From positions 1,550,001-1,614,000 of the forward strand of contig OZ241745.1 of NCBI GenBank assembly GCA_965201115.1: 64,000 bases of DNA, read 5' to 3'. Positions 37,026 to 45,543 of this stretch are shown in pieces. Source of the DNA: JANQOH01 sp965201115. Its GTDB lineage: Bacteria > Pseudomonadota > Alphaproteobacteria > UBA7887. The notes beneath the pieces are model-generated. The model did no database searches and was not told the DNA's origin. It was given only the letters and a program-made list of their open reading frames with translations. Every line of letters starts with the position of its first letter. The first letter of the stretch is position 1. Both the position numbers and the translations under genes were made by a program.

Positions 37026-37220
37026 ATGCGGAGCGATGAATTTCAGGATTGGCTTGCGCGCGTGGACGCTCTTGGGGCTGCGCAGCGTCGCGAGGCGTTG
37101 GCTGTGCTTTCCGGGCGTTCGGCGTCGTCTGCGTCTGTGGCGGCTGTCGAGCCTGGCGTGGACGAAGAGCGGCGTTGTCCGCGCTGCCGGGCCACAACCG
37201 CGCGACCATCGACCGGTTGA
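37026..37220 (+). pseudogene. IS1595-like transposase N-terminal fragment
   Basis: A 64-residue frame, MRSDEFQDWLARVDALGAAQRREALAVL, then a spacer and a zinc-ribbon start ERRCPRC. This is the arrangement at the N-terminus of IS1595-family transposases (a helical domain of about 50 residues, then a CxxC ribbon). The frame ends soon after the first CxxC, so the catalytic DDE part is missing. GGAGG precedes the ATG. Assignment rests on this short pattern. Confidence 0.45.
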
Positions 37221-37251
37221 AAACCGTCCAATGCCGTGCTACACTCCGTCT

Positions 37252-37324
37252 GCATCGGGGAACACCTCCGTGCCGCGATATGTGCATACCCAACAACACT
37301 ATATCGCACACAGAGCCCCGATGC
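37252..37324. repeat. Imperfect inverted repeat, possible IS or MITE remnant
   Basis: GCATCGGGG at 37252-37260 and CCCCGATGC at 37316-37324 are perfect inverted repeats. The inner arms remain similar (CGCGATATGTG against the reverse complement of ACTATATCGCAC). The 73-bp palindrome lies between the IS1595-like and IS66 fragments and looks like fused terminal repeats. Confidence 0.4.
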
Positions 37325-37342
37325 CCCAAATCCGTATGAGAA

Positions 37343-38023
37343 ATGCGGGCTATCCGCAAGGGCGAGAACCCGCGCCGATGCCTCGCCGGCTTCAAGGGCT
37401 GGATGCACACCGACGGCTATGCCGGGTTCGCTGAGCTCTACCGCACGGGCCGCATCCGCGAAGCCCCCTGCATGGCCCATGTCCGGCGCAAGTTCGTCGA
37501 CCTCGCGCACAATCGGGGCGCGCCGGTCGCCAAGGAGGCCGTCGAACGCATCGCCGCCTTGTACGCCGTCGAGGCCGAAGCCCGCGGGCACACGCCCGAA
37601 GAGCGCGTCCGTATCCGCCAGGCCAAGGCCAGGCCCCTCTTCGACGACCTCGAAACATGGCTCGCCCGACAGAGCCCAAACACACCCGCCAAGACGCCGC
37701 TGGCCGGCGCCATCCGCTACGCCCGCGCCCGACTGGCCCGCCTGCGCCCGTGGCTCGACAACGGAACGCTCGAACTCGACAACAATACTGCCGAACGCGC
37801 CATCCGCGGCATCGCCCTCGGACGCAAGAACCGGTTCTTCGTCGGCTCCGAAGCCGGCGGCGCAACCGCCGCAACCGCATACACGCTCATCGAAACCGCA
37901 AAACTCAACGGCATCGACCCGCGAGCATGGATCGCAGACACACTCAATCGTATCCAGGACTACAAAACAAACCGAATCCACGAACTCATGCCGTGGAACC
38001 GGGAACACAAAACACCACCGTAA
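37343..38023 (+). mobile_element. IS66-family transposase, C-terminal fragment
   Basis: A 226-residue frame matching the second half of IS66 TnpC transposase. RKGENPRRCLAGFKGWMHTDGYAGF contains a catalytic Asp (DGY), MAHVRRKFVDL is conserved, and LELDNNTAERAIRGIALGRKNRFFVGSEAGG contains the catalytic Glu (the last residues are the IS66 signature). The first DDE Asp and the N-terminal 250 or so residues are missing, so it is inactive. Confidence 0.85.
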
Positions 38024-38054
38024 AAACCCAATAGCCCCATAACCGAACGCTTAC
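38024..38054. repeat. Right-end inverted repeat of IS66 element
   Basis: Read on the minus strand the sequence starts GTAAGCGTTCGGTTATGGGG at 38054. IS66 elements characteristically begin with GTAAGC. It follows the transposase stop by about 10 bp, so it marks the right end of the decayed IS66. The matching left end is not found. Confidence 0.55.
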
Positions 38055-38069
38055 CTCCGGGCCGGCGGC

Positions 38070-38134
38070 GCGACGCGCGGAAACGTGCGGGCGAGACGCC
38101 CGCGGTCCCGGGCAGTGCGCGCCTTCGGCGGGGG
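38070..38134. repeat. Dispersed two-hairpin repeat copy
   Basis: GTGCGGGCGAGACGCCCGC hairpin followed by GCGCCTTCGGCG, wedged between the IS66 end (38054) and the ureD stop codon (38138). Confidence 0.65.
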
Positions 38135-38137
38135 GGC

Positions 38138-38980
38138 TCATATCCGCCAGATCGTGGGCAGTTGCGGGGGGCGGCCGAACGCGGCGGCGCGGAAGGCGGC
38201 CCAAAACGCGCCGAACGCCGCCCGCGCCGCGGCCGGGTCGGCGCCCAGCCACCGTCCGATCAGCACGCCGTTGACGACCGTCGCGGCGGCGCGGAGGCCG
38301 GCGGGGGCGGCCGCGGCGGCGGCGCGGGCTTCGTCGAGGCGCGCTTCCGCGTCGGCGCCCGCATAGATCGCGGTCGCCAAGCAGCGCGCGCCGGCGAAGC
38401 CGTCCGGCGCCGCCAGGCGCGCGCCGATGTCGCCCTTGAGCTGCAAGGCGTCGATCCAGAGCGGGCGCCCGCGGCGCTCGACGCGCCACATGTCGCGCAC
38501 CGCGCCGCGCGCGAGGCGCTCTCCCATCCCGACGCGCCCGAACACGAGGATTTCCCCCGCCATGCACCGCGCGCCCGGCTCCGCGCGGATCGTCGTTTCG
38601 CGGTCGAGCATCGCGCCGTCGAACAGGATCGTCGCCTGCGGCAGCCATTCGAGCGCCGCGCCGCCGCGCGCCGTCAGCGCCGCGCGCATCCGCGCCGCGC
38701 GCCCGGCGGAGCGATACATCTTTTCCGCCGCCTGCCCGGTGACCAGCGCGTCGGCAGCGGCGTCGATCTCGATCTCGAGCCGGTCGCCGCCGAGCACGCC
38801 GCCGGACACATTGGCGATCACGCCGAGCAGGGGTTCGCCGCGCGCCGGCCGCGGCCGAAACAGCCGGAGCGGGGCGCGCTGGCGGCGCGCGCGCAGGCCC
38901 CGCCCGTCGACCGCGACGGTCAGCGCGCCGTCGGCCCCGGGCGGCGCTTCGCGCTCATACCGTGAGGCGCCGGCGCACAT
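38138..38980 (-). CDS. ureD: Urease accessory protein UreD
   Basis: A 280-residue UreD, a scaffold that binds apo-urease and, with UreF and UreG, delivers nickel. LLGVIANVSGGVLGGDRLEIEID, TGQAAEKMYRSAGRAARM, LEWLPQATILFDGAMLDRETTI and GEILVFGRVGMGER are the usual UreD/UreH blocks. The start is the ATG at 38980, which overlaps the urtE end by 26 bp; no other in-frame start fits the conserved region. It normally stands before ureABC, but here the next thing downstream is a repeat and an IS66 end, and no urease gene follows. Confidence 0.88.
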   Translation of the reverse strand: MCAGASRYEREAPPGADGALTVAVDGRGLRARRQRAPLRLFRPRPARGEPLLGVIANVSGGVLGGDRLEIEIDAAADALVTGQAAEKMYRSAGRAARMRAALTARGGAALEWLPQATILFDGAMLDRETTIRAEPGARCMAGEILVFGRVGMGERLARGAVRDMWRVERRGRPLWIDALQLKGDIGARLAAPDGFAGARCLATAIYAGADAEARLDEARAAAAAAPAGLRAAATVVNGVLIGRWLGADPAAARAAFGAFWAAFRAAAFGRPPQLPTIWRI

Positions 38981-39650
38981 TGTCGTCGGCGAGCCGTTCC
39001 GGCGCGCCGCTCGCGACCACTTCGCCGCGGTCGAGCACGGCGAAGCGATCCGCCAGCCGTTGCGCGAACTCAAAGTACTGCTCCACCAGCAGGATCGCCA
39101 TGCCGCCGTCCTCGCGCAGGCCGTGGATAACCCGCTCAATGTCCTTGACGATCGAGGGCTGTATCCCCTCGGTGGGTTCGTCGAGAACGAGCAGTTTCGG
39201 GCGCATGACCAGCGCGCGCGCAATCGCCAGCTGTTGTTGCTGCCCGCCGGACAGGTCGCCGCCGCGCCGGCGCAACATGCGTTGCAGGACCGGGAACAAC
39301 GCGAATATCCGCTCCGGCAGCGCGCGCGCCTTGCGGGGCAGGGCGGCGAAGCCCGTGCGCAGGTTTTCCTCGACCGTGAGCAGCGGGAATATCTCGCGCC
39401 CCTGCGGCACATAGGCGATTCCCGCCGCCGCGCGCGCGTGCGCCGGGGCGCGCGAGATGTCGGCGCCGCGCCACACGATGCGCCCGCCGCTTATGGGGCG
39501 CCGCCCGACGATGGCGCGCATGAGGCTTGTCTTGCCGACGCCGTTGCGGCCGAGCACGCAGGTCACCTCGCCGATTTCCGCGCGGAGATCGACCCCGCGC
39601 AGGGCCTGGGCGGCGCCGTAATGCAGGTCGACGCCCTCGACCGACAGCAT
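38955..39650 (-). CDS. urtE: Urea ABC transporter ATPase UrtE
   Basis: A 231-residue LivF-like ATPase. Walker A GRNGVGKTSLMRAI, signature LSGGQQQQLAIARAL and Walker B LLVLDEPTEGIQPSI are present. The phrase YVPQGREIFPLLTVEENL is characteristic of UrtE. It is the fifth gene of urtABCDE and its 3' end overlaps ureD, tying urea uptake to urease maturation. Confidence 0.92.
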   Translation of the reverse strand: MLSVEGVDLHYGAAQALRGVDLRAEIGEVTCVLGRNGVGKTSLMRAIVGRRPISGGRIVWRGADISRAPAHARAAAGIAYVPQGREIFPLLTVEENLRTGFAALPRKARALPERIFALFPVLQRMLRRRGGDLSGGQQQQLAIARALVMRPKLLVLDEPTEGIQPSIVKDIERVIHGLREDGGMAILLVEQYFEFAQRLADRFAVLDRGEVVASGAPERLADDNVRRRLTV

Positions 39651-39653
39651 TGT

Positions 39654-40454
39654 TCAGCGCCCCAGGTAGATTTCGATCACGCGCTCGTCGTTCCGCACCG
39701 TATCCATGCTGCCTTGCGCCAGTACGCTTCCCTCGTGCAGCACGGTCACGCGCGTATCGAGCGCGCGGATAAAGTCCATATCGTGCTCGACCACCAGCAC
39801 CGAGTGCGATTCGGCGATGCGCTTGAGCAGCGCCGCAGTGGTCTCGGTCTCGGCGTCGGTCATGCCGGCGGCCGGCTCGTCGATCATCAGCAGCTCCGGG
39901 TCCTGCGCCAGCAGCATGCCGATCTCCAGCCATTGCTTCTGCCCGTGCGACAGCGCGCCCGCGGGGACGCGGGCGCGGTCCGCCAGCGCGACGACGCCGA
40001 GCACTTCGTCGATGCGGTCGCGCGTCTCGGGCGCGAGCCGCGCGAACAGCGAGCGGAAGGGATGGCGGCCGCCGCGGGCCGCCAGTTCCAGATTGTCGAA
40101 CACGGTGTGGTTTTCGAACACGGTGGGCTTTTGGAACTTGCGCCCGATGCCGAGATTGGCGATCCGCGCTTCGTCGAGCCGGGTCAGATCGATGTCGCCG
40201 CGGAACAGCAGCCGCCCGCGGTCGGGGCGCGTTTTGCCGCTGATGACGTCCATCATCGTGGTCTTGCCGGCGCCGTTGGGGCCGATCACCGCCTCCATGC
40301 GCCGCGCCTGCGCGTAGAAGGTAAGCTCGTTCAGCGCCTTGAAGCCGTCGAAACTCACCGATACGCCGTCGAGATACAGCAGCGTGTCGCCGGGCGCGGG
40401 CGCGCTGGCGGCGACTTCTCCCGCGTCGTGGAGCCGGCGTCCGACTTCAGACAT
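39654..40454 (-). CDS. urtD: Urea ABC transporter ATPase UrtD
   Basis: A 266-residue LivG-like ATPase with Walker A GPNGAGKTTMMDVI, signature LSHGQKQWLEIGMLL (the UrtD form of LSGGQ) and Walker B LLMIDEPAAGMTDAE. FQKPTVFENHTVFDNLELAA is typical of UrtD. The ATG at 40454 overlaps the urtC end by 8 bp. Start chosen because upstream frame is arginine-rich and outside the family. Confidence 0.93.
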   Translation of the reverse strand: MSEVGRRLHDAGEVAASAPAPGDTLLYLDGVSVSFDGFKALNELTFYAQARRMEAVIGPNGAGKTTMMDVISGKTRPDRGRLLFRGDIDLTRLDEARIANLGIGRKFQKPTVFENHTVFDNLELAARGGRHPFRSLFARLAPETRDRIDEVLGVVALADRARVPAGALSHGQKQWLEIGMLLAQDPELLMIDEPAAGMTDAETETTAALLKRIAESHSVLVVEHDMDFIRALDTRVTVLHEGSVLAQGSMDTVRNDERVIEIYLGR

Positions 40455-41562
40455 GCGCGGCCCCCTCCGCTTGCGCCGGCGCCCGCCCGCGCGCGCGCTT
40501 TCCGCGCGCCCGGTCGAACAGCCCGACGACACCTTTCGGCAGGAACAGCGTCGCGCCGATAAACATCCCGCCCAGCGCGAACAGCCACATATCGGGCAGC
40601 GCGCCGGTGAACCAGCTCTTGGCGTAGTTGATCAGAATCGCGCCCAATACCGCGCCGTAGAGCGTGCCCCGCCCTCCGACCGCGACCCATACGACGATCT
40701 CGATCGAGTTCGCGGGCGAGAACTCGCCCGGATTCACGATGCCGACCTGGGGCACATAAAGCGCGCCCGCCGCGCCCGCCAGCATCGCCGATACGACGAA
40801 AACGAACAGTTTGTATTGCGCGTCGTCGTAGCCAAGGAAGCGCACGCGGCTTTCGGCGTCGCGCACGGCCACCAGCACCCGCCCGAGCCGCGACGACACG
40901 ATGCAACGGCAGAGCGCCAGCCCGCCGATCAGGGCCAGCCCGCTGGCCACGAAAAGCCCGTTGCGCGTCGCCGGGTCCTGAAGATCGAACCCCAGCAGCT
41001 CCTTGAAATCGGTCAGGCCGTTGTTACCGCCGAAACCCATTTCGTTGCGGAAAAACGCGAGCATGAGCGCGAACGTCATCGCCTGCGTGACAATCGACAG
41101 ATAGACGCCGGTGACGCGGGAGCGGAAGGCGAACCAGCCGAACGCCAGCGCCAGCGCGCCGGGAACCAGCAGCGCCATGAGCGCCGCGAAGGCGAAACTG
41201 TCGAAACCGAGCCAATACCAGGGCAGTTCGGTCCAGTCGAGAAACACCATGAAATCCGGCAGAACGGGATGCCCGTACACGCCGCGGTCGCCGATTTGGC
41301 GCATCAGGTGCATGCCCATGGCATAGCCGCCGAGGGCGAAAAACGCGCCGTGACCGAGGCTCAAGATGCCGCAATAGCCCCAGATCAGATCGACGCTCAG
41401 AGCCAGCAGCGCGAAGCACAGATATTTGCCGAGCAGCGCCACCATCCAGGTCGGCACATGCAACGCCGAGTCTTCCGGCGCCCAGGCGTTGAGCAGCGGA
41501 ACCGCCAAGGTCGCCGCCGCGATCAGCAGCATGGCGATGCGGCCGCCGTCGAGGCGCGGCAC
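40447..41562 (-). CDS. urtC: Urea ABC transporter permease UrtC
   Basis: A LivM-like permease of 371 residues. LSVDLIWGYCGILSLGHGAFFALGGYAMGMHLM and NNGLTDFKELLGFDL are typical UrtC blocks, and about nine hydrophobic helices are visible. I chose the GTG at 41562 (VPRLDGGRIAMLL), with GGAG 11 nt upstream; an ATG at 41532 and a TTG at 41571 are the alternatives. Gap to urtB is 5 bp. It forms the membrane channel with UrtB. Confidence 0.88.
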   Translation of the reverse strand: MPRLDGGRIAMLLIAAATLAVPLLNAWAPEDSALHVPTWMVALLGKYLCFALLALSVDLIWGYCGILSLGHGAFFALGGYAMGMHLMRQIGDRGVYGHPVLPDFMVFLDWTELPWYWLGFDSFAFAALMALLVPGALALAFGWFAFRSRVTGVYLSIVTQAMTFALMLAFFRNEMGFGGNNGLTDFKELLGFDLQDPATRNGLFVASGLALIGGLALCRCIVSSRLGRVLVAVRDAESRVRFLGYDDAQYKLFVFVVSAMLAGAAGALYVPQVGIVNPGEFSPANSIEIVVWVAVGGRGTLYGAVLGAILINYAKSWFTGALPDMWLFALGGMFIGATLFLPKGVVGLFDRARGKRARGRAPAQAEGAAHV

Positions 41563-41567
41563 GGCGC

Positions 41568-43181
41568 TCAATTCTCCGCCGCGCGGCCCTTCCGCGGGAA
41601 CAGGCCCCGCGGCCGCTTCTGAATGAACAGAACGATACCCACGAGTATCAGTATCTTGCCGAGCACCGCGCCGGCCCAGGGTTCGAGAAACTTGTTGGCG
41701 ATGCCCAGGCTCATCGCGCCGACCAGCGTGCCCCACAGATTGCCGACGCCGCCGAACACCACCACCATGAACGAATCGACGATATAATTCCGCCCGAGGT
41801 TGGGGCTGACATTGTCGATCTGGCTCAGCGCCACGCCGGCCATCCCGGCGATGCCGCAGCCCAGCCCGAAAGTCAGCGCATCGACCCATCCGGCGCGAAT
41901 GCCCATGTTCGCCGCCATGGGCCGGTTTTGCGTTACCGCCCTCATGCGCAGGCCGAACGGGGTGCGCGCGATAAGCGCCATGAGCAGCGCGAACACCGTC
42001 AGCGCGAAGACGACGATCCAGATGCGGTTCCACGTCAGCGCCACGCCGCCCGCGAGCTCGAGGGCGCCGGTCATGAACCCGGGATTGCCCACTTCGCGGT
42101 TGGTGGGGCCGAACACGCTCCGCACCGCCTGTTGCAGGATGAGACTCAGGCCCCATGTGGCGAGCAGGGTCTCCAGCGGCCGTCCGTACAGAAAGCGGAT
42201 GACGCCGCGCTCCACCGCCACGCCCACGGCGCCCACGAGGATGAACGCCGCCGGCAGCGCCGCCGCGAGGGACCAGTCGAACGCCTCGGCCCAGTGCCGC
42301 CGGAACGCCTCCTGCACCACGAAGGTGGTATATGCGCCGAGCATCACCATCTCCCCGTGCGCCATGTTGATGACGCCCATGACGCCGAATGTGATGGCGA
42401 GGCCGATGGCCGCGAGCAGCAGCACCGAACCCAGGCTGATGCCCTGAAACAGGTTGCCCACGAGCCGCCAGCGCGCGATGGAGTCGTCGATGGCGTCGAG
42501 CGCCGCGGCGGCGGCCGCGCGCACCGCCGGATCCGCGTCCGTCGGCGCGCTGTCCTCGGCCTCCGCCAACGCGCGCGCGACCAGCGTCCGCGCTTCCGGG
42601 TCGGGGAACTCCGCCAGCACGGCCAGCGCGGCGATGCGCGTCTCCGGCGCCTCCGCCGCCGCGAGACGCGCGCCGGCGAGCGCGCGGCGCAGGCGCTCGG
42701 CGGCGCGCGCATGGGTCTCGGTTTCGAGCGCGGCAGCCAACGCGGCCGCCGCCTCCGGGCCGGCCGTCCCGAACATCGCGTCGGCGGCGGCGGCGCGGCG
42801 CGCCGGGTCGGGGTGGCGCAGCGTCAGCGCGCCGATGGCGCCGCGCAAGATCGCGCGCAGTTTATTGTTCGCCTTGATCTTCTTGACGTCGCGGCGGCCC
42901 GCCTCGCCCGATTCGGCGCCGGTCAGCGGGTCGGCGAGGCGGTAGCCGCCCTCGATCCTGTCGGCATAAACGATTCTGTCATCGGCCTTTACGCGGAACA
43001 GCCGTCCGTCGAGCAGCGCGCGCAGGATTTCTTCCGCACGCGCGTCGCCGCTCCGCGCCAGCGCGTCGATGGCCTCGACCTTGGCGGCGAACTCCCTGGC
43101 GGCGAGCCCCTCGATCAGCGCGTCGAACCCGCCGTCCTGCGCCGCCGCCGCCGCCGGCAAGAGCCACAGCGCCAGGAGCAT
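41568..43181 (-). CDS. urtB: Urea ABC transporter permease UrtB
   Basis: A 537-residue LivH-like permease. An N-terminal signal (MLLALWLLPAAAAAQDG) leads into a periplasmic alpha-helical repeat domain of about 220 residues, a feature of proteobacterial UrtB. The membrane part starts near NLFQGISLGSVLLLAAIGLAITFGVMGVINMAHGEMVMLGAY. (Described in blocks.) The end FIQKRPRGLFPRKGRAAEN is usual. Gap to urtA is 204 bp and holds only short GC-rich repeats. Confidence 0.92.
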   Translation of the reverse strand: MLLALWLLPAAAAAQDGGFDALIEGLAAREFAAKVEAIDALARSGDARAEEILRALLDGRLFRVKADDRIVYADRIEGGYRLADPLTGAESGEAGRRDVKKIKANNKLRAILRGAIGALTLRHPDPARRAAAADAMFGTAGPEAAAALAAALETETHARAAERLRRALAGARLAAAEAPETRIAALAVLAEFPDPEARTLVARALAEAEDSAPTDADPAVRAAAAAALDAIDDSIARWRLVGNLFQGISLGSVLLLAAIGLAITFGVMGVINMAHGEMVMLGAYTTFVVQEAFRRHWAEAFDWSLAAALPAAFILVGAVGVAVERGVIRFLYGRPLETLLATWGLSLILQQAVRSVFGPTNREVGNPGFMTGALELAGGVALTWNRIWIVVFALTVFALLMALIARTPFGLRMRAVTQNRPMAANMGIRAGWVDALTFGLGCGIAGMAGVALSQIDNVSPNLGRNYIVDSFMVVVFGGVGNLWGTLVGAMSLGIANKFLEPWAGAVLGKILILVGIVLFIQKRPRGLFPRKGRAAEN

Positions 43182-43385
43182 CGGCCAGCGCAGGACGCCG
43201 CCGCCCCGGGAGCGTCGGCGTTGCGCCGTCCTGCGCTCTCTTGAGGCCGCCGGCGCCCCGCCGGCATGTTCGCCGAAGGCGCGCGCGGAGGCGCCCCGCC
43301 GGCGTCGTCCGGCGCGCGGGTTGCGCGTCCATGCCGGCGGGGCTGCCCGGCCGCCCGTTCGAACGACGATCTGGCCGATCCGGCG

Positions 43386-44687
43386 TCAGTTAACCGCGTA
43401 TCGCGGCGCCTCGCAGTTCCCGCACACCCACGGGAACGTCCAGTCCGCCGTCAATTTCGCGCTTTCGGCGATATAGTCGCTCCAAGCGTCGCCCACGACC
43501 GTGCCGTCGGTCTCCCAGACGATGTCGAACTGGCCGTCGTCCTGGATTTCGCCGATCATCACCGGCTTCGACAGGTGGTGGTTGACGTTCATGGTCGTTT
43601 CGTAGCCCGACAGCGCCGTGACCGTCTGCCCGTACATTGCCTGCCGGACCGCATCGACCTCGGTCGATCCGGCCTGCCGGACCGCCTGCGCCCACATCTT
43701 GAAGCCGATATAGTGGGCCTCCATCGGGTCGTTCGTCACGCGCGCGTCGTCGCCGAGATATTCGTGCCACTTCTCGATAAACGCGTCGTTTGCCTCGGCG
43801 TCCACCGACATGAAGTAGTTCCACGCGGCAAGATGGCCGACCAGCGGCCCGGTGTCGAGCCCCGACAGCTCCTCTTCGCCGACCGAGAACGCGACGACGG
43901 GAATATCCTCGGCGGAAACGCCCTGGTTCGCCAGCTCCTTGTAGAACGGGACGTTGGCGTCGCCGTTGATGGTGGAGACGACCGCCGTCGGCTTGCCCGC
44001 CGCGGCGAACGCCTTGACCTCCGAAACGACGGTCTGCCAGTCGGAATGGCCGAACGGCGTATAGGCCTCCATGATGTCGGAATCCGCGACCCCGTTGGCG
44101 TTGAGGAACGCGCGCAGGATCTTGTTGGTGGTGCGCGGATACACGTAGTCGGTGCCGAGCAGTATCCAGCGTTCGGCGCCGCCGCCTTCCGCGCTCATCA
44201 GATATTCCACCGCCGGGATCGCCTGCTGGTTCGGCGCGGCGCCGGTGTAGAACACGTTGCGCGAGCTTTCCTCGCCCTCGTACTGCACGGGATAGAACAG
44301 AAGCCCGTTGAGCTCCTCGAACACCGGCAGCACCGACTTGCGCGAAACCGAGGTCCAGCAGCCGAACACCGCCGCGACCTGTTCTTTCTCGATCAGTTCG
44401 CGCGCCTTTTCGGCGAACAGCGGCCAGTCGGAGGCCGGGTCCACGACCACCGCCTCCACAGGCCGCCCGAGCAGGCCGCCGGATGCGTTGAGATCTTCCA
44501 CCAGCATCAGGATCGTGTCCTTGAGCGTGGTCTCGCTGATGGCCATGGTGCCGGAAAGCGAATGCAGGACGCCGACCTTGATCGGCTCTTCCTGCGCCGC
44601 CGCCGGCGCGGCGGCAAGGGCCGCCAGCGCCGCCGCGAACACGGCCGCGCGCCCGCGCCGGCCGCCGCGCGATACGAACATCGTCAT
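43386..44687 (-). CDS. urtA: Urea ABC transporter substrate-binding protein UrtA
   Basis: A 433-residue periplasmic binding protein of the LivJ/AmiC type. A signal peptide ends near AAPAAAQEE. The mature start PIKVGVLHSLSGTMAISETTLKDTILMLVEDLNASGGLLG is the urea-binding (UrtA/AmiC) signature. FGCWTSVSRKSVLPVFEELNGLLFYPVQYEGEE is characteristic. GGAGG lies upstream of the ATG. First gene of urtABCDE-ureD; expression in this family is normally nitrogen-controlled. Confidence 0.94.
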   Translation of the reverse strand: MTMFVSRGGRRGRAAVFAAALAALAAAPAAAQEEPIKVGVLHSLSGTMAISETTLKDTILMLVEDLNASGGLLGRPVEAVVVDPASDWPLFAEKARELIEKEQVAAVFGCWTSVSRKSVLPVFEELNGLLFYPVQYEGEESSRNVFYTGAAPNQQAIPAVEYLMSAEGGGAERWILLGTDYVYPRTTNKILRAFLNANGVADSDIMEAYTPFGHSDWQTVVSEVKAFAAAGKPTAVVSTINGDANVPFYKELANQGVSAEDIPVVAFSVGEEELSGLDTGPLVGHLAAWNYFMSVDAEANDAFIEKWHEYLGDDARVTNDPMEAHYIGFKMWAQAVRQAGSTEVDAVRQAMYGQTVTALSGYETTMNVNHHLSKPVMIGEIQDDGQFDIVWETDGTVVGDAWSDYIAESAKLTADWTFPWVCGNCEAPRYAVN

Positions 44688-45091
44688 CGAATACCCTCCT
44701 CAGACGATACGGGTTGTGCCTGGCCCTCTACGTTGCAAGCTCCGTGCCAACCCGCCTCCCGCCCGCCCCGCGCCGCCGCGCGGTTGCATATCCGCCGGAA
44801 ATATGCCTAGGAATTAGACATCGATACCGCTATCGGATCGATTTTTGGGCGCCGTCTTCCCGGAGCCGCGGGAAGACGGCGCGGCGCGCGCCGAAACCGC
44901 CCGCGAACCCGACCGGCTCCGACCGTCGCGAATGTTGCGAACCCGTACAGGCTCTTGACAAGGGCTGCCGTGTGGGCTACGACGCCGCGCACCGGGAAGA
45001 AAACGGCCCGACGACGCGCCCGCGGACTGCGTCATCGCGACAGGGGGATAGAAGAAGCCGCGGTCGGCCGGAGCCGGACGCGGCGGGGCAA
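44688..45091. promoter_or_regulatory. urtA / fxsA intergenic region with inverted repeats
   Basis: This 404-bp divergent spacer has no gene. It contains a perfect 11-bp inverted repeat, GCCGTCTTCCC (44851-44861) and GGGAAGACGGC (44870-44880), with an 8-bp loop, and a smaller one, CGATA (44822-44826) and TATCG (44831-44835). Neither is followed by a T-run in the reading direction, so they are more likely operators or processing sites than terminators. The urt promoter should lie here; no clear sigma-54 or sigma-70 match was found. Confidence 0.4.
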
Positions 45092-45529
45092 ATGCGTATC
45101 CTCGCGTCGATAATCGCGCTGCCGCTCGTCGAGATCGCCGGCTTCGTATATGTCGGCGAGCGGATCGGCGCCTTGGCGACCATGGCGCTGACCGCCTTCA
45201 CCGCGGCGGGCGGGCTTTGGCTTGTGCGGCTCGAGGGAATCGCGCTGGCCGGCCGTGCCGCCGTCGCCGCCGCGCGCGGCGAGACGCTGGCGGTCGAAGC
45301 GGCGGAAGGCCTTGCGCTCGCCGCGGCGGGCCTGTTGCTGCTGATCCCCGGTTTCGCGAGCGATTTGCTCGGCGCGCTGTTGCTGATCCCGCCCTTGCGC
45401 GCGGCCGCGGCGCGCCGCCTGACCGGGCGGTTCGGCGCGGCCCGCTCCCGCGGCCCCGTAATCGACGGCGAGTTCCGCCGCATTGCTCCCGACGCGCAAC
45501 ACGGAGAGGGAGGGGACGACCGGCGTTGA
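45092..45529 (+). CDS. fxsA: FxsA family membrane protein
   Basis: A 145-residue inner-membrane protein. ALPLVEIAGFVYVGERIGALATM, the LVRLEGIALAGRA stretch and LLLIPGFASDLLGALLLIPPLRAAAARR are FxsA signatures. Four hydrophobic segments. In E. coli FxsA relieves exclusion of phage T7 by F plasmid. The ATG at 45092 follows a weak GGGG site; a longer frame upstream is not family-like. Confidence 0.85.
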   Translation: MRILASIIALPLVEIAGFVYVGERIGALATMALTAFTAAGGLWLVRLEGIALAGRAAVAAARGETLAVEAAEGLALAAAGLLLLIPGFASDLLGALLLIPPLRAAAARRLTGRFGAARSRGPVIDGEFRRIAPDAQHGEGGDDRR

Positions 45530-45543
45530 ACCGCGCCGTGCCG

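Noticed and set aside
44851..44880. Rho-independent terminator
   Set aside because: The stem is perfect, but no T-run follows it in either direction.
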